DNA of 64,000 nt from NCBI GenBank assembly GCA_016858145.1, contig JAEHOE010000025.1:558001-622000 (forward strand). Direction: 5' to 3'. This DNA is from Edaphochlamys debaryana. Lineage: Eukaryota; Chlorophyta; Chlorophyceae; Chlamydomonadales. Below, one piece after another: positions 45,101 to 56,360 of this stretch. The stretch's first letter is position 1, and every line of letters starts with the position of its first letter. Position numbers and translations under genes: made by a program. The notes under the pieces are model-generated. The model did not search any database, was not told where the DNA came from, and worked only from the letters and a program-made list of their open reading frames with translations.

Positions 45101-48100
45101 AGGGAGCCGCTTGCAGCCTCACGACTCCGACTCCGTCCTGATGAGGGCCGCGTCGCTCCAAGTGGTGGTCAAAGCCTATCCCGCGGTTCCCTGTCTGGAA
45201 ACGCCCCACCCCACCCCACCCTCCCTCCCCTCCCTCCCCTCCCTCCCCTCCCTCCCCTCCCTCCCCTCCCCACCCCACCCCACCCCACCCCAGGGCGCCG
45301 ACGCGCTGGCCTCCGGCCTGACCCCCCGCCCCGAGCAGCTCGACCCCGCCCTGGGGCTGCCGGCGCTGCGCTCCCTGGCGCTGGACGGCAACCCGCTGGG
45401 GCAGGCGGGCGTGCTGGCGGTGCTGAGGCTGCTGCTGGTGGGGGGGCGGGGTGGGGGGGGCGAACGATTGCTGGCTGGGTGGGCGCGGCCGGTGCTGACT
45501 CGGCCAGTCGGGATACGGTTGTGGGCCTGGCACCGCCCATTCCCCACGCTTCCCATCACACCCCCCGCTCACCCCCCGCTCCCACCCTCCCCCCCCAGGC
45601 CAACACGCGGCTGCGCTCCGTGTCCCTGGCCGGGGTGTCCCTCACCCCTGTGCCCGGGGAGCCTCTGGACCTGGACCCCGCCCACCCCAACGGCCACTAC
45701 AGCCTGGACCTGGCGGACACGGAGCAGCGCAAGGCGAGCAAGGGGGAGGGGGGAGGGGTGGGTGGGGGAGGAGGGCACGGGCGTGGGGCTGTGGTCTGCA
45801 CCGGTAGCGGTATCGTGGTGCGCCCGTGCTCCGCTGCTACTGGCCGTTTGAGTCGCTCTTCCCCTTCTGCACCCGTGCCGGAGCCCACCCTCCTGCTCTC
45901 ACACCACACCCTTCCCCCTCCGCCCCCACCTCCCCCCCACCCACCCCAGGCCGCCGTGACCCTGGTGGCGCTGTGGTCCGCCTCCTCCGGCTCCTCCTGG
46001 GTGTCCGCCTCCCTGGACGGCCAGCCGCTGCACCTGCCCCGGGCCGCGGCGGGGGGGGCGCCGCTGCCCGCGCGCCTGCGCTGGCCCGACGCCATGCCGG
46101 CGAGGGGTGCGTGCGTGCACACGGAGGGGAGGGAAGGGGAGGGGAGGGGTGGGGAGGGGAGGGGAGGGGAGGGGAGGGGAGGGGAGGGGAGGGGAGGGGA
46201 GGGGAGGGGAGGGGAGGGGAGGGGAGGGGAGGGGAGGGGAGGGGAGGGGAGGGGAGGGGAGGGGAGGGGTGGCAACCGCCCCTTGGCAATGACTCCTGGA
46301 CCCCTTACCGCCCTGCTTCTGAACCACCGCATCGCCATGACTCCGCTTGCCCCTACCCTCTCCCATCCACTCCACCCGCCACCCCCACCCCCCACCCCCA
46401 CTCCCCGCCCCCGCAGGTCAGCTGGTGGTCTCGGTGCGCAACAACGCCTCCCTCGACCCCGCCCTCGCGGGGCCCCCGCCCAGCCTCGACCCAGCGCCCA
46501 AGCGCGTGGCCCCCTCCCAGGCCCAGGCCCAGGCCCGCCCGCCACTGGGCGGGCCCTCCTTCGGCGGCGCCTCCACGCGCCCAGTGTCTGTCATGGAGGG
46601 CGGCCGGCGGCCGTCCGGCACGGGCCCGTCGTACGCGGGCTCCACTGGGCCCGGCGGGGCCCCGCTGTCCGTACGGTCGTACGAGTACAACTGGGACGAG
46701 CAGTACAGCCCGCGCAGCCAGCCGACCAGCCTGGGCGTAGTTGCGGGGCTGGGGGGCCGCGGGGTCAGCGACTCGGGTGGGCCCCCGGGGGCCAGCGAGG
46801 GCGGGGGCGTGACGGGGGCTGGCGAAGGCGGCACGGCGCCCGGGGAGGCGGGGGGTGGCACGGAGGCGGGGGGCGGCCACAAGCGTGTGCGTGTGGGCGA
46901 GGGCGACGACGATCCGTCTTCCGCGGTGCTCACAACGTCGCTCATGACCTGCCTCGAGGCGGCCCTGGAGGGGCCGGCGGGCAGCGAGGTGCGTTGGGGG
47001 GTGGGTGGGGAGCGGGGGAGGATTTGGGAGGCCGGGTACAGATCTGGGGACACGGGGCTCGGGTGACTCATCCGCAATCCGCAGTACGGCGCTGGGGCGA
47101 TGCTGATGGCCTTTCGTGTCCCACCTCTCGCCTACCCCCCCCCATTCCCAGGTGTGGAAGACGCAGCTGCTGACCCTGGCCACCAAGGTGTCGTACATCA
47201 GCGCGTGCCAGGTGCGGCTGGCCCGCTTCCTAGCCTTCCCCCCTTTTGCCCTCCCCCCCCCCCCACCACCCGCCTCCCCCCCTCTGACCCCAGCCCCCCC
47301 CCCAACCCCCCCCTTAGGCCGGCCGCCTGCTGTCCCGCCTGCGCTACCGCTCCGAGCGCGCCGACGCCGCCGCCACGCTGCTCAGCGCCGTGCCGGACCT
47401 GCACCGGGCGCCCTGGGCCCTCAGCGATCTGGCGGGCTTCGGGCCGGACGACATCGCAGAGCTGCTGCAGGTGGGGGAGGGGGGGAGGGAGGGGCCTGTG
47501 GTGCTGTAAGGCGCCGCCAATGGCAGACCGGAACCGCTCAGCACCCGGACCAGCACCTCGCGCCCGCTTACCCCCATGCAATTCCACACACCATCCCCAC
47601 CCGCAACCCCCCCCCCACCCCCCCAGGAGCTGTCCCTGGCCCCGCTGCTGCCCCTCCGCACACGGGTGGTCAACGGATGGGACGCCTGCTGCAGCGGTCA
47701 CATCAAGCTGGACCTGGCGCAGCAGGTGGGGGGGGATGAGAACCGTAGTGGGGGGTGTGGGCACGGGGCGCAGTAGGCGCGGGCATATGGGATGGTGGGG
47801 TGGGGTGGTGGAGTGGTGCGATGGTGCGGACGCCCCAGTGGCTCCCGCACCGCCCCTTTCCCGCGCCTTTTCCTCCCCTCACCCCCGGCGTCTCCCCCTC
47901 TTCTTCCCCCTCTCCACTCCCCCCCTCCCCCAGTCCCACCGCTTCCTGGCCATCCTGCTCGTGCAGCGGGCGGTGAGGGGCAGCGGCGCGTCGCAGTGGT
48001 CCACGCCCCAGGTGCGCGCGGGAGGCGGGAAGGGGATGGGGGGCGAGGCCAACCGGGCGCAGCTAGTGTGGGGTGGTGTACGGTGGGGCCTCGCAGTGGT

Positions 48101-51100
48101 CCACTGAAGAGCTGCTGGAATAAGCCAGGGAGTCGTCTGCTCGGTAGCGTGCGTGGCTGCAGCCAAGATTGGCGGGACCGATGGAATGCGAGTGGGGAGC
48201 CTGGGCACGCTCAGGAAGGCCGGGGGGTTGCCAGCACGAGGACGGGGGTCAGGTCTCGTGCTGCGCACACGGCCAAGCACGGAGCAGCAAAGCCCTGACA
48301 TCCTCCGCACCCTCCCCCCCATAACCCGCCCCCCCCCCAGGCCGCCGAGCCCATCGAGGACCTCTTTGGCGCCGCCACGGCCCGCCTGGGGGACGCCACC
48401 GCCTGCATGCGGGCCATCACCTTCGGGGGGGCGCCGCTGGGGCACAGCGTGGTGAGGGTGGGGGTGGGGGTGGGGGTGGGGGTGGGGGGCTGGTCCAGGT
48501 CATGACCTCGAGGGTGGGAGAGGCTTCACGTTGAGGTTGGGAGAGGCTTTAAGTGTGCCACGAGGAGCGGAACGCACCGCGGGGAAGGGAGGGTGTCAGA
48601 TGGAGGAGGACACTGCATGCCCCGCCCTTGACGCCTGGCACGCCCCAACTCGAAGAGGGGCCAGCCTCCACAACCCCCACCCCCACCCCACCCCGCTTGT
48701 CCCCCCAGATCTACCTCTCCTCCGCCAACATCCCCGTCTCCGGCACCCTGGAGATGCAGTTCGTCAACGTGCGGCCGCGCAAGCACATCGACTACCCGGG
48801 CCTGGGGCTGGGCAAGCAGCGGAGGCAGGCGAGCGCGGATTGGGGGTGGGGTGGGGTGGAAGGGGCCTGGAGAGGAGGCCTGCCAAGCGGGCCCGGGCGC
48901 CGTAGCGGTAGCCGTTTGCTGCGCGTGAAGTCCCGCACTTGTGCTCTTCCCTCAGTCACCCACGCGCCCTCGGCTGGGCGTGCAAACCCACTCAAATATC
49001 CCCCACCCACCCCCTCGCGGTACACACCCCCTTTTAAGGCCGGCCGGCTAATCACCGCGCCTAAGAGTCCCAGGCTCATGCGAGCAGCCCTTCACACCCC
49101 CTCCCGCAGGCGCCCAGCATCCTGTCGGGCAAGACCCCCGCGCCGCCGCCCCTCACCGCCTCGCCCACCAAGACCCGCCTGAGGGAGTCCCTCTCCGCCT
49201 CCGTGGCCTCGGGCATTGGCCTCGGCGACGAGCGAAGCCGCGGCGCCGGCGCCGTCACGCCCTCCGCCAGCGCCCCCGTCAACTTCGCCTCCGCCTCGGG
49301 CCTGGGCCTCCCCGGCGCGTCGCCCATCCCCGGAACCGCCGGCGGCAGCCCCGCCCCCGGCACCTCGGGTCCCTCGGACGCCGCGTCCCCCTCGGCCAGC
49401 CGCCCCCGCACGCCCCAAGACGCGGAGGCTGCCGCGGCCGGGACAGGCCCGGGCACCGCCGCCGGCACGACGGCCCCCTCTCCGGAGGGCAGCCCCTCCA
49501 CCGCCGACGCTGGCGGCGGCGGCGGCGCCGGGGCCGTCAGCCGCGGCGCCACCCGTCACCCGAGCGTCAGCGGCATCCCCTCCGCCAGCTCCGCCGGCGG
49601 CGCCGCCAGCTCTGCCGCCGCCGCCGCGCCCGTGGGCGCCGCCGGGCTGCTGGCGATGCGGCGGCATACCATGTTTGCCTCGGGGCCACCGCCGGCTGTG
49701 GGCGCCAATATCGTGGCCATGGAGGCTGTGCGCCTGGCGGCCTCCTATCTGTCCACCTCCCTGGCCCTGAACGCCACCTTCGGCAAGAAGAACTGGTGGG
49801 TAAAGGGGTCGGATGCATGTCTGGGGGCCCGGAAGGATGCGTTGTGGCGGTGCGCAAGGGCCGCTGTGCGTCTTGGCAATGGGCAAATGGGAGCTGCCGA
49901 GCGCGGCACCTGCACCCAGGCCCTGGCATCACACATGCACCGGCCCCCTCTAACGGCCCCCCTTAACCCTCACCCCCTCCGCACCCCCTCCCCTCCCCGT
50001 CCCTAAACCCCCCCTCCCTGCCCCCCAGGTGGACCCCCTACCTGACCGCCTGGGAGGGGCTGTACATGGAGGCGCTGCTGCGCCTGGGCCTGCCGCACGA
50101 CCACCCGGCCATAGCGGGCTGGCGGCAGGCGGGAGCCATGTGGAAGGTGGGAGGCGAGGGAAGGGGGCCCTAGCGGGGCAGGGGAATGAAAGGGGCAGGA
50201 CGGGGCAAAGGATCCCAGCAAGGCCCTAGCAAACGCTGAGGTGCTTGAGGTCCAGAGCCTCGCGTCTTCTCCCGTGCGCTTTTGCAACCCGGGCCCCAAC
50301 CCCAACCCCCAACCCCCAACCCCCAACCCCCAACCCCCAACCCCCAACCCCCAACCCCCAACCCCAACCCCAGTCCAGCGCCTACCGCTGCTTCTCCGTG
50401 CGGCTGCACGAGGAGGTGGCGGAGCGGCACGAGGGCTACACGCTGGGGGCGGGGGGGACCACCAAGCGACAGAGCGGGCACACGGGGGAGGACGGCGCGG
50501 GGGAGCCGGGGGCGGCCACGGCGCGCGGCAAGGTCAAGGGCAAGGGTGAGCGGGGAGGGGGCTGCGGGAAGGGGGCGTCTGAATGATGGTCCGGGGCGGG
50601 TGCTGTGGGTCGGCTTGTGAAGGGCACTTGCTTGCTTCCAGCTGAGGGCCCATCCCCTGTCCCTCGGCACACCTGAACTTCCCCGCCCCTTTTCTCTCCC
50701 CCATCCCAAACCCCCAAACCCCCCAACCCACTCCCCGCAGACGGCAAGAAGAGCGCCAGAGGCGCCGCGGAGGCCAGCGGCGGGGAGGAGTCGGGCGGGC
50801 GCCGGGGCAAGGCGGGGAAGGGCGGCAAGGCGGGGGCCAAGGGCGGCAAGGGGGGCCGCGCGGGCGGCGGCACGCACGACGGGCACGGCTCGCACGGCTG
50901 GGGCCCCGGCCACGTGGACTCTGCGACGCTTCGTCTTCTCGGGGCCGTCGACAACAAGGCCCGGCACCTGGCCCCCCTCATGGTGGACATGGCCTGCCAG
51001 ATCAGCATGAGCTGCCACATGGTGAGGGCATAGGGGGGGAGGAGGGTGCGATGAAGTGCATGTTTAGGGGGGGGTGAGGGATACAGCTACCAAGGGTCCA

Positions 51101-53802
51101 GACGCTTCAGGCGCTGTGGCCCGAAATCCGCCCTCACACACACACACACACCGGCCCCCGCACCCCCCCCCCCCCCCACACACACACAGGTGATGCACCT
51201 GCTGCGGCTGCTGCCCGACTTCGACCTGCGGCTGAGGGTGCTGGTGGCGCTGTGGCCCTGCATCTGGGTGAGGGGGGGGCGGGGCGCACCGGCAGCCCTC
51301 GAGGCAGCGAGGGAGAGAGGGCCCTGGGCCGACCGTGGGGGAGGCAGGGTGGCGTGCTGCGGGGCGGCGCTGCGCAGGCAGCTACACCGGAGGCACCCGC
51401 AGCCCAGCACCCACCCCTACCCCCACCCCACCCCCACCCCACCCCCACCCCTTACCCCCAGGACCGCGGCAACGTGATCGACCTGGTGCTGGACCTGGAC
51501 CACCCCATAGCGGTGCCCCTGCTGCACAAGAAGTGGGGACGGGGTGGGGGGTGGGGGGAGGGGTGGCACGATGCAGCGGGAAAGGGGCGGTGTGGCTGGA
51601 GAGGCCTAGAGACGTTTGGGGGGGCTGCTGCAGAGTGGGGGGGAGCGGGGCCACAAGTTGAAGGGGGAGGTCGGGAGGTGGGTCGTCCGCGTCCGCCGCC
51701 ATTTAAGCGCTCCATTCCTCGCCCCCTGCCCCCTGCCCCCCCAGGTCCACCGAGTCCATGCCCATCACGGCGACCGTCTCGCACCACCCATCGGGAGAGC
51801 ACCCGCCGGGCAACCACGCGGTGAGGCGGGACCGGGGCACACACGCCGTCCGGAGCTTGTGAAGGGAGCACGGGGATGAGGGTGTGTGTGCGTTCTGGCA
51901 AAGCCTCGTTTTGCGCTCTCTCCCTCCACCACCGGTGAGCTATCTAGGTGACCACATGACTCCCTTCTACGCGCCCCCCTGTACCCCGTACCCAACCGCG
52001 CCCCAGGCCGCCCTGCGTGCCTCCGCGACCAGCCCCGTGCCCGGCGCCGGCAACTCGCCCAAACGCAACTCTGGTCCGGACCACGGCATGGGGGCGGGCG
52101 GGGGGGCGGGCGGGGGGGCGGGCGCCGCCTCCGTGCCCACCACGCCCGCCTCCCCGCACCACGGCGACCACGGTCCTCCGCTGCTGCGGCCGCGCGGCTT
52201 CACGCCCAGTGAGCGGGGCGCGGGCTTTCGGGGGGGCGGGGACGGGACCATGTACACACCACTGGGGCCGGGAACACCGGTAGCGTGACAGCCCACCGCT
52301 GCATCCGCCTGCTCATGGCCTGACAACCGGCGCACTGCCCTCACAGCCACCCCCACCCCGCCCCACCCCGCCTCCACCCTTCCACCCCACCCCACCCCAC
52401 CCCCCAAGGCCCCCACTCGGGCGACGAGCTGCTCCTGCGCGTGGCGGGGGCGCTGGGCTGGCGCTCCCTGGCGCTGCCCTGGTCCACCCCCGGCTGCCTG
52501 GCGGGGCTGACGCTGCACCTGCACCTGGGCGCCATCGACCAGCTGCAGGCGGTGGCGGCGCTGTGCAGGTTCGCGGACCGGTGAGGCGGGGGGGGGGGGG
52601 CAGGGTGGGGGGCAGGGGAGGTGGAAGGGCGGGGGCGTAAGCGGAGGCCAGCTGTTTGTCTGGAGCCCCGACGCGCGCTGGTTGTGGGGGCCTTCCACTG
52701 TGCCCGTGACCCCGCCCTGTGGCTACCCTACCCACCCCCCTTCCTGCCTCAACCCCACCCCCACCCCCACCCCCCAGCTGCTACAGTGCCACGGGCGTGC
52801 AGGTGATCACGGCGCTGGCCTGCGACGGAGCCATGCTGGACCTGGAGGAGGCGGTGGAGCTGCGGGGGGGCGTTTGGGAGCTGGTGAGCACCTGCAGAGG
52901 GGGGGTGCCGGGCCCCCCTGTGTGAGGGCCCCTGGGGGCTGGGGAGGGCCGGACCGGGGCGCTGGTGCGGGCGCAACCGTCGATCGCCTGCCTCTGAGCC
53001 GCCAACCGCCCCGAATCGCCACTAACCGCTCAACCGCCAACCGCTGCAGGTGCTGGCCCGCACCGTGCTGTGCCTGGACCGGCCCGAGTACGGCACTGTG
53101 TCCATGCAGCTGGGCGGCATCACGGCGGACGCTCAGCGGGCGGTGGCGGCGGTCACCATACAGGTGGGGGGGGGGGCGGTGTGTGGAGGAGGCGTGCGGT
53201 GTGCGGCGCTGGCCGGGTACGATACGGCCCTGAGGATGCACGCATTGAGGGCATGCGATGGGTGGTGACCACAGGGGCAAACAATCACACCCATCCACCT
53301 ACCTTCTGCCCCCCGCTGTTGCCCTCCCACCCACCCCTCTCCCACCCCCTCCACCCCCCAGGCCGTGTGGCGCGGCTACCTGGTGCGGCGCTCGCTGCGG
53401 GAGCGGGTGCTGGAGGAGGCGGGCGGCAGCGCCTGGCGCCGCGCCGCGGGCCTGGCGCGGCACCTGCGGCGCCTGGCGTCCATGCGCACGCTGGCGGCGG
53501 ACCTGGACATCAGCCGGGCGCAGGGGGCCATGGAGAGGGGCTACCTGCGCATGTGGGGCGGGGCGGGGCGGGGGGCAGGGCGGGTGGGGTGGGTGGGGGG
53601 CGGGATGGTGCGGGGTGGGTCGCGGTGGGTCGGGCCTTGCATGTCGTCGCCTGGGGGGAGCTGGCCGAGGGCTGCACGCCAAGGGCTGACTGGCGAGGGA
53701 TGAAGGGTTGGGGTAGGCATCCTACCTTGCGCTGACGAGCACGTGCCCCCCCCCCCACGTGACCGTGTCCCGCACAGGTTGTACGGCCCCAACGCGGCGT
53801 GA
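36137..53802 (+). CDS. Giant leucine-rich-repeat / IQ-motif protein, function unknown
   Basis: Forty exons join in phase (2954 residues): 36137-36266, 36583-37669, 37895-38045, 38361-38434, 38692-38806, 38963-39180, 39382-40315, 40470-40868, 41146-41302, 41494-41627, 41843-42541, 42865-42984, 43214-43324, 43607-43717, 44137-44352, 44524-44665, 44889-45034, 45294-45437, 45599-45733, 45950-46106, 46417-46988, 47152-47211, 47318-47470, 47627-47725, 47934-48011, 48341-48451, 48709-48828, 49110-49795, 50029-50146, 50374-50545, 50741-51021, 51190-51267, 51462-51532, 51745-51820, 52007-52208, 52409-52580, 52778-52883, 53050-53163, 53362-53552, 53778-53802. Residues 1-1366 are mostly disordered (Ser/Pro/Gly, acidic stretch in exon 7). 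Residues 1367-1741 hold RNase-inhibitor-type LRRs (LRVLDLSGCARL, LRALDLSRNAFSAAGI, LRHLDLAHNNLAW). Near residue 2881 an IQ motif (TIQAVWRGYLVRRSL) predicts calmodulin binding. Introns after 42984, 45733 and 48828 appear to have GC donors. No enzyme motif is seen. The possibility that two genes are joined is not excluded, but no internal stop forces a split. Confidence 0.8.
38265..38355. repeat. Pyrimidine-rich 15-bp tandem repeat (CCCCGCTCCCCTCCT) in an intron of the LRR/IQ gene
   Basis: About five copies directly before the 3' splice site at 38360. It doubles as the polypyrimidine tract. Confidence 0.6.
43010..43085. repeat. About 24-bp G-rich tandem repeat in an intron of the LRR/IQ gene
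   Basis: GGGTCGGGGGCAGGGATTGG occurs twice, followed by a degenerate third copy, just after the GC donor at 42985. Confidence 0.6.
46124..46270. repeat. (GGGGA)n microsatellite, about 29 units, in LRR/IQ gene intron 20
   Basis: Nearly uninterrupted GGGGA pentamers beginning 17 nt after the donor at 46107. Strongly purine-rich on the transcribed-sense strand. Confidence 0.95.
48456..48488. repeat. (GGGGGT)n hexamer repeat next to a splice donor
   Basis: About five units starting a few bases after the donor at 48452. Confidence 0.8.
49038..49097 (+). repeat. 60-nt dispersed intronic element, copy 2 (LRR/IQ intron 27)
   Basis: Matches 26166-26225 at 56 of 60 positions. Its end lies 12 nt before the 3' splice site at 49109, so it contributes to that intron's acceptor region. 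Confidence 0.85.
50294..50371. repeat. (CCCCCAA)n microsatellite before a 3' splice site
   Basis: About ten units of CCCCCAA and CCCCAA end in CCCCAG, the acceptor of exon 50374-50545. It is interstitial and differs from the TTTTAGGG telomere repeat known from Chlamydomonas. Confidence 0.9.
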
Positions 53803-54440
53803 GGGGCGCCGGCGGGCGCCGAGGCGGACCGCCGGACGGCACGTGGAGGCCGGCCCAATGGCCCCGCTCCGGGCGTCGCTGCACAGGAGGGGCTGCCCAT
53901 GCGCTGACCGCCTTGTGGCGCAGTGCAGCCCCTGGCCCTCGGCCCACACTCGCACGCTGCTGGTATCAGAGGGTGCCGGGTACCGGTGGCTGCAGCGGTG
54001 GCGGCTGTGCTGTGGACGGAGTGTTGAGTGGGGGCGGTGAATCTGGCGGTGCAGGGCACTGGGGGTCCTAGCTGGGGCCTGGATCCTGACTGGGATCACT
54101 GCGTTGGTGTGGATAGGGGCGCAAGGGGGACATTTCCGATGCTAGTTGGTCGGCGGACTGGTGACGGGGCCCAGGGGCGTTATGTATCCTGAAGAAGGAT
54201 CTCGAGCCGTTCCGACATGGGACATGTGATAGTGAAGTGATGACATTTGTGGGCTGTATTCATGCAGTGACCACCTGATGAGGAGTTGTGCATGGGGCGT
54301 GGAGGCCGCGTACGCCTTAGAACTGTCGGCGGCGGAGGTCCTCGGGAGGCCGGGGCTGGATGTTGACTTCGGGACGCAAATGACATGCAGGTGGAGCCGT
54401 GGAGGGGCTGCCAAGGGTCTGTGTAAGGTAACATGCATGG
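53803..54440 (+). other. Probable 3' UTR of the LRR/IQ gene
   Basis: Non-coding after the TGA at 53800-53802. TGTAA at 54422-54426 is the first poly(A) motif on this strand. Confidence 0.55.
54422..54426 (+). terminator. TGTAA polyadenylation signal of the LRR/IQ gene
   Basis: About 620 nt after the stop codon, in GTGTAAGGTAAC. Confidence 0.5.
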
Positions 54441-56360
54441 CGGAACCAGCAGCTCGTGGGCGGCAGGACGCGTTGGCTGCATGCGGCACCTTGAAGCGCC
54501 GTGCCAAACACACGCATGCATCGGCCTCCGTTGGGCAAGTCCCTCTTGAATCAACGCATTCAGTCAAACCTTTCGGCACCCGGCCCACCCCCGTGCCCCC
54601 TGGCACGCACGTCGGCACGTGCAGACCACCAGGGTGTCTACCGAGGGCCGAACACCAGGCTTTCTGAAGTCTGTTCTCGGTCCACCTACCAGCACGGAAA
54701 CCCAACGCCGACACAGCACCACGCCGCCGCCCCTCACCGCCTCCATCCCAAAGCACTGCAACGAGCAAAGCAAAGGCACGGGGAGGCGGGACGGGGGAGG
54801 GTAGCCGCCATGCATGAATCTGATCAGAGCTCTTGACTTGACTTGCGCGTGTCCGTCCCCCCTTGACACTTGCCCATCCCATCCTCGACACCACCTTGTC
54901 GCACGCACTGTTTCCAACCAACAGACTTGAAACAGCCAAAGACATGGCCGGCATTGCCTTGATCACAGCTCACAACCGAACGCCCCCTGCCTGAACCTCC
55001 CGACGCATGTTTGACAGCCCCACAGCAGGCTCTAAGCAAGTCCAGCAGCAGTTATCAGCCACCAAGCAACACCACGGCTGTCAGGCCTCTTCGCATTAAC
55101 CGCTAGCAATCATCCACCCACCCACCCACCCACCCACCAACCAACCGACCAACCAACCAGCAGCCAAACAACCAACCCGCGGAGGTATGGAGAAGAGTTG
55201 ACAATCATGGTCTGTGAGCGGGACAGTGTGAGGGGGCATGGAACCATTTCGGTATGTGCGCAGATTATTAACACAAGGCCTTGCATGCCTGCAGCCAACC
55301 AACCTGCATGCCCAGAGCGGCAACCCGCACAGACGGCGGGAGAAGGGTTGCAACCCGTCCCCCTGGACCAAGCAGACCTCAGAAGGCCTGACACAGACAT
55401 AACGATGTAGATAGTGCTGACAACACTGCGCGTAGAGCTTGTTCTTTGGATAATGTCATTACCGTATGCCTAGACAACGATTAGGGAGCCCCTGCATCTC
55501 AGTACTGCCAGGCAAGTGAGCCATGGCGCATATCACATTAAGATCTCAGCACAGCACGATACTTGCGCTGCCACAACGCATGCCCACAGAGATCCCCCGT
55601 GTGCTCAATCAAGGGCACAAGTAAGAAACGCCAGAGCCGGCATGCCGACAGACCGCCACCATTGCGAGGTACGTTCCCAGTTACTTGGTCACATTTGTGT
55701 GCTCAGTACCGATTATCACGGTGTTAGGCAATGGAACACCTCTCAGAATGAACCCCACCCCTGTGGGGCCTCAACAGCGGGCCACACGACGCCCGTCAAG
55801 AATAGTGGCAGTGTCGAATCACTGCAGATTAGTGTTGGCAATGAGTCTGCCCGTGGACGAGCGGTCATTGGGAAACAGTGAAGCATAAGTGGCACGACCC
55901 ACCCACATAACCCTGCTGGAACTGATACTTGGGGCCGGAGACCTGACGCCCTTATACGGCACCATACAAATGCATTCGCTTCGCCAGGCCCCCCAAGAAA
56001 ACCTCTTGTAACCCCCACCAGCCTCTGCTGCGCAGTTCCATTAATGCACTTGAGAGCAACACACCCACCGCTCCACGGCTTGCGAGCATAGACAGCCGCC
56101 TGACTTGAGGCCCAGCCGGCTTGGCCGCCATGTATGAATGCCACCCAAGGGCCAAGGCGAGAGCACGCAACAGACACGTGCTTTGCGCGCTGTGGCACCG
56201 GCATGGCGAGCCCCCACACCAGCATGACCACATACCATGCCACCACCGCGGCCCTGGCGCCAGGCCCTAACTCCAGGCCGTGCCTAGCTCAGGCACCGAC
56301 CTTCCGGGCGGGCTCTGTCCATGCGCAGCACCGCTCCTGCTGGGTCTGTGCCCTCCGCCG
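54441..56360 (-). other. Interval between convergent genes, probably mostly cyclase 3' UTR
   Basis: No supportable gene in 1.9 kb. The minus strand is T/G-rich as expected for a 3' UTR. No TGTAA was found on the minus strand here. A plus-strand TGTAA at 56007-56011 has no obvious gene. Confidence 0.4.
55114..55162. repeat. (CCCA)n / (CCAA)n tetranucleotide repeat
   Basis: CCCA units pass into CCAA units, followed by further CAAC-rich sequence. It lies in the putative 3' UTR of the cyclase gene. Confidence 0.9.

Noticed and set aside
46107..46416. Gly/Glu/Arg repeat protein suggested by open frames over (GGGGA)n
   Set aside because: The tract is inside an intron bounded by a good donor at 46107 and acceptor at 46416, and flanking exons join in phase without it.
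50294..50371. Possible interstitial telomere
   Set aside because: The unit CCCCCAA differs from the Chlamydomonas-type CCCTAAAA, is short, and serves as the polypyrimidine tract of a coding-gene intron.
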